This document shows, one piece after another, positions 59,575 to 64,000 of a DNA stretch of 64,000 bases. Numbering within the stretch: the stretch's first letter is position 1; the number at the start of each line of letters is the position of its first letter. The DNA is from CAZEHO01 sp964511945 (lineage in GTDB: Bacteria > Actinomycetota > Acidimicrobiia > Spongiisociales > UBA11373): positions 375,076 through 439,075 of the forward strand of contig CAZEHO010000001.1 of NCBI GenBank assembly GCA_964511945.1. Reading direction: 5' to 3'. The notes beneath the pieces are model-generated. The model was not told where the DNA came from. It worked only from the letters and a program-made list of their open reading frames with translations, and searched no databases. Both the position numbers and the translations under genes were made by a program.

Positions 59575-60167
59575 TGTTCACGGGCATCGTCGAGCGGATG
59601 GGAACGGTCACTGCGGTGGCCGATTCCGAAGGCCTCCGCAAGCTGACGATCGACGCCGGGCTACTGACCAACGACATGGCGATCGGCGACTCGATCGCGA
59701 TCAACGGGGTCTGCCTGACCGCGGTCGACATCGCCGGAGAGACGCTGGCGGTCGAAGCGGTTCCGGAGACACTGCAGCGATCCAATCTCGGCCGCTTGGA
59801 AGCGGGTCACCGGGTCGACCTGGAGCGCCCGATGGCCGCAGCCGGCCGCTTCGACGGCCACATCGTCCAGGGCCATGTGGACGGTGTCGGCACGTTGCGC
59901 TCGATCACCGCTGAGGGTGAATCCCGGCGGCTGTGGTTCGATGCGCCGGAGAGCGTGCACCGGTATCTGGTGGAGAAGGGATCGGTCGCCGTCGATGGGG
60001 TCAGCCTGACGGTGTCCGGTGTTGATAAGGGTGGATTCGAAGTCGTGCTGATCCCGCACACTCTCGAGGTCACCGTGCTCGGGCTGCGGGCACCCGGTGA
60101 CCCGGTCAATCTCGAAGTCGACGTGCTGGCCAAATACGTCGAGCGAATGCTGGAGGCAACCCGATGA
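59574..60167 (+). CDS. ribE: riboflavin synthase alpha chain
   Basis: 197 aa made of two similar lumazine-binding barrels, the first from MFTGIVERMGTV, the second from DGHIVQGHVDGVGTL; each has a GVSLTV/GVCLTAV block. It dismutates two lumazines to riboflavin. ATG overlaps the ribD stop. Confidence 0.96.
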   Translation: MFTGIVERMGTVTAVADSEGLRKLTIDAGLLTNDMAIGDSIAINGVCLTAVDIAGETLAVEAVPETLQRSNLGRLEAGHRVDLERPMAAAGRFDGHIVQGHVDGVGTLRSITAEGESRRLWFDAPESVHRYLVEKGSVAVDGVSLTVSGVDKGGFEVVLIPHTLEVTVLGLRAPGDPVNLEVDVLAKYVERMLEATR

Positions 60168-61381
60168 GCTTCGCCCCGATCGAAGAGGGCATCCAAGCGG
60201 TCCGCGAGGGCAGATTCGTCCTCGTGGTCGATGACGCGGATCGAGAGAACGAGGGTGACCTGATCGTCGCCGCCGAGAAGGTGACGACAGAGCACATCGC
60301 CTTCATGGTCCGCCACACCAGTGGCTTGATCTGCGTGCCGATGACCGGAGCCCGGCTGGATGAGCTGCGCCTCCCGCTGATGGTGACCGAGAACACGGAT
60401 TCGCATCACACCGCATTCACGCACTCGGTCGATTTCGTCCACGGCACGACGACGGGCATCAGTGCCGCCGACCGGGCCTCCACCATCCGGGCGCTGATCG
60501 ATGCCTCGACCGGTCCGGATGATCTTGCCCGTCCGGGGCACATCTTCCCGCTTCGCTACCGGGAGGGTGGGGTGCTCGCCCGGGCCGGCCATACCGAGGC
60601 CTCGATCGACCTCGCCCGGCTCGCCGGACTTGCCCCTGCCGGAGTGCTGTGTGAGCTGGTCAACGACGACGGCTCGATGGCGCGTCTGCCGGAGTTGGAG
60701 AGGTTTTCCAAGGAGCACCAGATTCCACTCATCAGCATCGCCGATCTCATCGCGTATCGGCGCCGAGGCGAGAAGCTCGTGCGGCGGGTCGCCGAGGCTC
60801 ACCTGCCGACCGAATTCGGGATCTTCCGCGCAGTCGGGTTCGAGTCACTGCTCGACGGCTCGCATCAGGTCGCCCTGGTCAGAGGCGAGATCGAGGATGC
60901 GACCGACGTGCTGGTCCGGGTGCACTCCGAGTGCCTCACCGGAGACGTATTCGGGAGCAGGCGCTGTGACTGCGGTTACCAACTCCGGGACGCGCTGGCG
61001 AAGGTGGCGGAGGAGGGGCGCGGCGTCGTCCTCTACCTGCGCGGGCACGAAGGACGCGGCATCGGCTTGATGCACAAGCTGGCCGCTTACGCCCTGCAGG
61101 AGAACGGGCGGGACACGGTGGAGGCCAACGTCGACCTCGGGCTCCCCGTCGATACCCGGGACTACGGCATTGGAGCCCAGATCCTCACCGATCTCGGTGT
61201 GAGTTCGATGCGCTTGCTTACCAACAACCCGGCGAAGCGGGCCGGTCTCGAGGGGCACGGGCTCAGTATCTCCGAGCGGGTGCCGTTGCAGACCGTGCCG
61301 ACCGACGAGAACCGGTCCTACCTCTCGACAAAAGCCGAGAAGATGGGACACCTGCTCGACCTAGGTGGTACCGATGCCTGA
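60164..61381 (+). CDS. ribBA: bifunctional DHBP synthase/GTP cyclohydrolase II
   Basis: 405 aa. N-terminal RibB part with DDADRENEGDLI and the HTEASIDLARLAG block; C-terminal RibA part with zinc cysteines in HSECLTGDVFGSRRCDCG and GHEGRGIGL. It supplies both precursors of riboflavin. Overlaps ribE and ribH. Confidence 0.96.
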   Translation: MSFAPIEEGIQAVREGRFVLVVDDADRENEGDLIVAAEKVTTEHIAFMVRHTSGLICVPMTGARLDELRLPLMVTENTDSHHTAFTHSVDFVHGTTTGISAADRASTIRALIDASTGPDDLARPGHIFPLRYREGGVLARAGHTEASIDLARLAGLAPAGVLCELVNDDGSMARLPELERFSKEHQIPLISIADLIAYRRRGEKLVRRVAEAHLPTEFGIFRAVGFESLLDGSHQVALVRGEIEDATDVLVRVHSECLTGDVFGSRRCDCGYQLRDALAKVAEEGRGVVLYLRGHEGRGIGLMHKLAAYALQENGRDTVEANVDLGLPVDTRDYGIGAQILTDLGVSSMRLLTNNPAKRAGLEGHGLSISERVPLQTVPTDENRSYLSTKAEKMGHLLDLGGTDA

Positions 61382-61835
61382 GATTGCGCTCAACCTCCAC
61401 GGAAGCGGCCTTCGCGTTGGTGTTGCCGTGTCCACCTTCAACGAGCCGGTTACCGGGGGCCTGCTGAGCGGCGCCCTCGAGGCGTTGCAGGCCGCAGGTG
61501 TCACCGACCCGACTGTGGCGGAGGCGCCGGGCGCCATCGAACTCCCGCTGCTGGCCAAGGCGCTCATCGAAGCCGGCCACGATGCGGTGGTCGCTCTCGG
61601 CGCCGTGATCCTCGGCGAGACCGATCACTACGAGCATGTCGCCACCCAGTGCGCCGCCGGGCTGCTCCAGGTGGCGCTGGAGACCGGGACCCCGGTGGCC
61701 TTTGGTGTGCTCACCGCACGCGAAATCACCCAGGCGACCGAGCGCAGCCGTCCCGGACCCGGTAACAAGGGCGCCGAGGCGGCGGAAGCCGCGGTCGCGG
61801 CGGCAAACGCGATCCGAGCGATCCGCCAACTCTAG
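61374..61835 (+). CDS. ribH: 6,7-dimethyl-8-ribityllumazine synthase
   Basis: 153 aa. STFNEPVTGGLLSGA, APGAIELP, GAVILGETDHYEHV (catalytic His) and PVAFGVLTA are the standard blocks. ATG 61374, inside the 3' end of ribBA, has AGGTGG upstream. Last gene of the rib operon; it converges with the thioesterase gene and shares its last 4 bp with it. Confidence 0.95.
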   Translation: MPEIALNLHGSGLRVGVAVSTFNEPVTGGLLSGALEALQAAGVTDPTVAEAPGAIELPLLAKALIEAGHDAVVALGAVILGETDHYEHVATQCAAGLLQVALETGTPVAFGVLTAREITQATERSRPGPGNKGAEAAEAAVAAANAIRAIRQL

Positions 61836-62350
61836 GGAGCAGCCGGCACCGACCCGAGCAGGGCTTTGATCTCCTCAGGCACCGGGAAGCTCTCGTCCCC
61901 AATGCCGAGACCCTCGAGGATGTCCTCGACCGGGATCTTCACGCCGTTTCGATCATGGGCAACTCCGCGCATGATCACCGTGGCAACCACGATGCCGTCA
62001 CGGACGAAGTCGGTGACCACGTAGCCGGAGTGCCCCTCCCAGCCGAGGATCCGCGTGTGCAGTTCGCAGCGCTGGAAGAGCCGGAGTGGGCGCCGGAACC
62101 GAATCGAGGCGGCGGCCATCGGCAGCACCCAGCCCTCGGTGCGGACCATGCGGGCGAATCCGGTTCGGACGAGCAGGTCGACCCTGCCGAGATCGGAGAG
62201 CGTCAGGTAGCGGCCGCCGTTGACGTGCCCCCAGATGTCGAGGTCGTGCGGCCACACCCTGATCCGGATCACCGACGTGTCCCGCGGCTCGAGAGCACCG
62301 CGGCGCCGGGCCTTCGTCATCACCCGGAGAAGCCTGAGCCAGAGATTCAT
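61832..62350 (-). CDS. hotdog-fold thioesterase family protein
   Basis: 172 aa. The pattern V-PHDLDIWGHVNGGRYL-L-DLGR is that of 4HBT-type acyl-CoA thioesterases, with the catalytic-region Asp followed by GHVN, and beta strands FQRCELHTRILGWEG and GYVVTDFV. Substrate unknown. ATG 62350 has GGGAGG upstream; a longer frame to 62635 runs back through the neighbouring promoter and gene and is rejected. Confidence 0.8.
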   Translation of the reverse strand: MNLWLRLLRVMTKARRRGALEPRDTSVIRIRVWPHDLDIWGHVNGGRYLTLSDLGRVDLLVRTGFARMVRTEGWVLPMAAASIRFRRPLRLFQRCELHTRILGWEGHSGYVVTDFVRDGIVVATVIMRGVAHDRNGVKIPVEDILEGLGIGDESFPVPEEIKALLGSVPAAP

Positions 62351-62556
62351 GGGAGCCTCCCAGCGGGACCGTGCGTCGCCGCTTTCAAGGCTACAGAGGG
62401 GTGATGCGGTTAGCGTCTCGGCGAACGAGCTGGCTCTCGGGCCACACGGCCGTGCCCTCGGAGACCGGGGACCGGTACCGTGGCCCGGGCAACGGCTGTT
62501 GACCGGATCTCGAAGCCGTGTCGCTCGATATGGCTCCGACGAGGGAGGTGATTGCG
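62351..62556. other. intergenic region between divergent genes
   Basis: About 206 bp between the thioesterase and methyltransferase starts. A TACCGT at 62476-62481 may be the -10 box of the methyltransferase; no repeat or RNA structure is evident. Confidence 0.4.
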
Positions 62557-63189
62557 GTGTCGGATGATTCGTACCGCTGGGTGTCCAAGGTCTACGAGCG
62601 CTTCGTCGATCCGCTGAACAACTCGCTGCAGGCAATCGGCCTCAAGATGTTCCCACCCGCAAACGGCATGGCCGTCTTGGACGTCGGATGTGGGACCGGA
62701 ACCCACCTCGAGCGTTACGCCGCTGCCGGTTGCCGGGCGTTCGGCATCGACGTTTCTCCATCGATGTTGGAGAGGGCGAAATCGAGGCTCGGCGATCAGG
62801 CCGAACTGCACCTGGCCGACGCGTCCGATCTGCCCTTCGGGGATGGAACGATGGACCTCGTCGTCGTTGCGATGCTCATTCATGAACTCGATGAGCCCAC
62901 GGGGACTGCGTGTCTCGATGAGGTTGCGCGTGTGGTGAAACCCGACGGCCGGGTGCTGGCGATCGACTTCCGCCCCGGGAGGCTCCGGTTCCCCAAAGGA
63001 CGGATGCTGCGCGGGGTTTCGACGCTGATGGAACTGGCGGCCGGGCGTACCCATCACCGGAACTTTCGGAGGTTCATGTCCGCCGGCGGGATTCCCGGCG
63101 TGGTGGGAGGCCGGTTCGACATCGAGGAGGAGAAGCCGGTTGCAGGGGGCAATGTGTCGCTCACGCTGATGAAACATCCCGTTTCCTGA
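62557..63189 (+). CDS. SAM-dependent methyltransferase
   Basis: 210 aa class I methyltransferase with motif I AVLDVGCGTGTHLE (about 39-52), an acidic motif II (FGIDVSPSMLE) and DASDLPFGDGTMDLVVVAMLIHEL for the methyltransf_11 type. The substrate is unknown; resemblance to UbiE-like enzymes is only general. GTG 62557 is chosen because GGGAGGTG lies 5 nt before it; the frame opens at GTG 62518. Confidence 0.82.
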   Translation: MSDDSYRWVSKVYERFVDPLNNSLQAIGLKMFPPANGMAVLDVGCGTGTHLERYAAAGCRAFGIDVSPSMLERAKSRLGDQAELHLADASDLPFGDGTMDLVVVAMLIHELDEPTGTACLDEVARVVKPDGRVLAIDFRPGRLRFPKGRMLRGVSTLMELAAGRTHHRNFRRFMSAGGIPGVVGGRFDIEEEKPVAGGNVSLTLMKHPVS

Positions 63190-63244
63190 GGCGCCGAGCA
63201 AGGGTGGGGCCGGGCTCCGGACATCTCGAATGACACCCATGTAG

Positions 63245-63250
63245 TACGGT
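63245..63250 (+). promoter_or_regulatory. -10 box of rnhB
   Basis: TACGGT exactly 7 nt before the GTG start of rnhB; leaderless layout. Confidence 0.6.
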
Positions 63251-63257
63251 CCCTCCC

Positions 63258-63950
63258 GTGACCGCAACGGTGCCAACTCTGCGCCCATCCTTGAAGGGCC
63301 GCGCTCCGGGCCTCGATGTCGAACGGCGGCTCTGGAATGCCGGCGCTGATGTCGTGGTCGGGGTCGATGAGGTCGGGCGGGGCGCTTGGGCCGGACCGCT
63401 GACAGTTGGTGCGGCGGTGGTTCCCCGAGATCGCCGGGTTTACAAGATCCGGGACTCCAAGATGCTCACACCGGAGGAGCGGGAGGCACTGTTCGACCGG
63501 GTTGCCGGATGGTGCCGGGCCTGGGCGGTTGGGCATGCCAGCCACACTGAGTGCGACGAATTTGGGATGTCGGAGGCGCAGCGATTGGCCGCCGGGCGGG
63601 CGATCGATCGGCTCCGCCTCGAACCCGACGAGGTTTTGGTCGACGGTTCGTGGGACTTCGTCGGGGGCGCCAGGATGATCGTTCGCGGTGATGCGTCCTG
63701 CCTGTCGATCGCCGCGGCGTCGATTCTTGCCAAGGTGACCCGTGATCGGATCATGGCCAACGAGGCCGAGCACTACCCGGCCTACTGGTTCGAGTCGAAC
63801 CGCGGATACCCGGGTCCGCGCCACCGCGCCGCGCTCCAGTGGCTCGGTCCGTCGGCCATTCACCGCCGCTCGTGGGCCTTCATGGACGGTCTCGCCTGGC
63901 CCGGTCTGGAACGGTTCGAGCGTCCCGATCCGCAAGGAACGCTGTTCTAG
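63258..63950 (+). CDS. rnhB: ribonuclease HII
   Basis: 230 aa. GVDEVGRGAWAGPL supplies Asp37-Glu38, DSKML follows, and a further Asp lies in VDGSWDF. It removes RNA, including single ribonucleotides, from DNA. The final acidic position near MANEAEHYP should be checked. Its TAG stop is the first triplet of repeat element A copy 3. Confidence 0.94.
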   Translation: MTATVPTLRPSLKGRAPGLDVERRLWNAGADVVVGVDEVGRGAWAGPLTVGAAVVPRDRRVYKIRDSKMLTPEEREALFDRVAGWCRAWAVGHASHTECDEFGMSEAQRLAAGRAIDRLRLEPDEVLVDGSWDFVGGARMIVRGDASCLSIAAASILAKVTRDRIMANEAEHYPAYWFESNRGYPGPRHRAALQWLGPSAIHRRSWAFMDGLAWPGLERFERPDPQGTLF

Positions 63951-64000
63951 TGCCACGTCACAAAACGTTTGGCGGGTTCAGATGCGGCTCAGGACGCCTC
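63948..64000. repeat. palindromic TIR element A, copy 3 (cut by window end)
   Basis: The 53 visible bases match 1291-1343 with one mismatch (CAAAACG for CAGAACG). It starts with the TAG stop of rnhB, as copy 1 does for its upstream gene. Confidence 0.85.

Noticed and set aside
1..64000. tRNA or rRNA genes
   Set aside because: No cloverleaf with GGTTC-like T-loop and CCA-ready acceptor was found in any intergenic space; I could not run a covariance search.

Overview
The window is a high-GC, gene-dense chromosomal segment (60 protein genes called, nearly all on the + strand). It looks like a member of the Actinomycetota, probably an Acidimicrobiia-like lineage known from a metagenome assembly. 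The reasons are the phosphatidylinositol-mannoside gene trio, an actinobacterial integration host factor (mihF), a PriA-like protein without helicase motifs, many ATGA/GTGA stop-start overlaps, and a gene order that, from memory, follows two blocks of the Mycobacterium tuberculosis chromosome (pgsA-patA-pimA-pdxST-yebC-ruvCAB-secDF-rel-hisS-aspS-rarA-alaS-ruvX-mltG-aroE-aroCKB-pepQ-efp-nusB, then pyrF-mihF-gmk-rpoZ-coaBC-priA-fmt-rpe-rib). The class assignment is inference. A run of exactly 100 N at 10575-10674 is a scaffold gap inside a tandem repeat.

Layout: 0-5.4 kb holds the end of an RND-type exporter and a leftward operon (EF-G-like GTPase, citrate synthase, unknown protein). 5.6-10.4 kb: PIM lipid synthesis, pyridoxal phosphate synthase, YebC. 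10.4-10.8 kb: gapped repeat. 10.8-20.6 kb: RuvABC, queuosine genes queA/tgt, YajC-SecDF and the bifunctional (p)ppGpp enzyme Rel. 20.7-24.1 kb: three minor-pilin-like genes. 24.2-34.4 kb: metallo-hydrolase, HisRS, AspRS, RarA, AlaRS, RuvX, MltG, AroE. 34.4-44.2 kb: a type IV pilus operon set (pilB, pilT, pilC, two major-type pilins, pilD, pilM, pilN, pilO and a PilP-like protein). 44.3-49.2 kb: aroC-aroK-aroB-pepQ-efp-nusB. 49.2-57.3 kb: pyrF, mihF, gmk, rpoZ, coaBC, priA, def, fmt, ppk2, rpe. 57.3-61.8 kb: a response regulator with a GGDEF-like domain, then an FMN riboswitch and the ribD-E-BA-H operon. 61.8-64 kb: thioesterase, methyltransferase, RNase HII.

The pilus genes form one machine: PilB/PilT motors, the PilC platform, PilMNO and PilP-like alignment proteins, the PilD peptidase, pilins, and the minor pilins at 20.7-24.1 kb as likely initiators or adhesins. 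PilB carries two MshEN-type motifs and PilT has a similar N-terminal extension, so cyclic-di-GMP control is possible; the GGDDF-domain response regulator at 57.3 kb is a candidate source.

The most unusual non-coding signal is a family of intergenic arrays with a strict 7-bp period. On one strand each heptamer is close to NNANCTC. The word differs between loci, but in five of eight loci the two arms change together so that they stay reverse-complementary. Four arrays end 31-37 bp upstream of a TANNNT -10 box. Other points worth checking are a 170-bp palindromic TIR element flanked by TA (three copies), frequent leaderless promoters, a PyrF whose catalytic lysine is glutamine, gmk and priA without usable ATG/GTG/TTG starts, and a 6-codon leaderless upstream ORF made by a 17-bp duplication at rpe.
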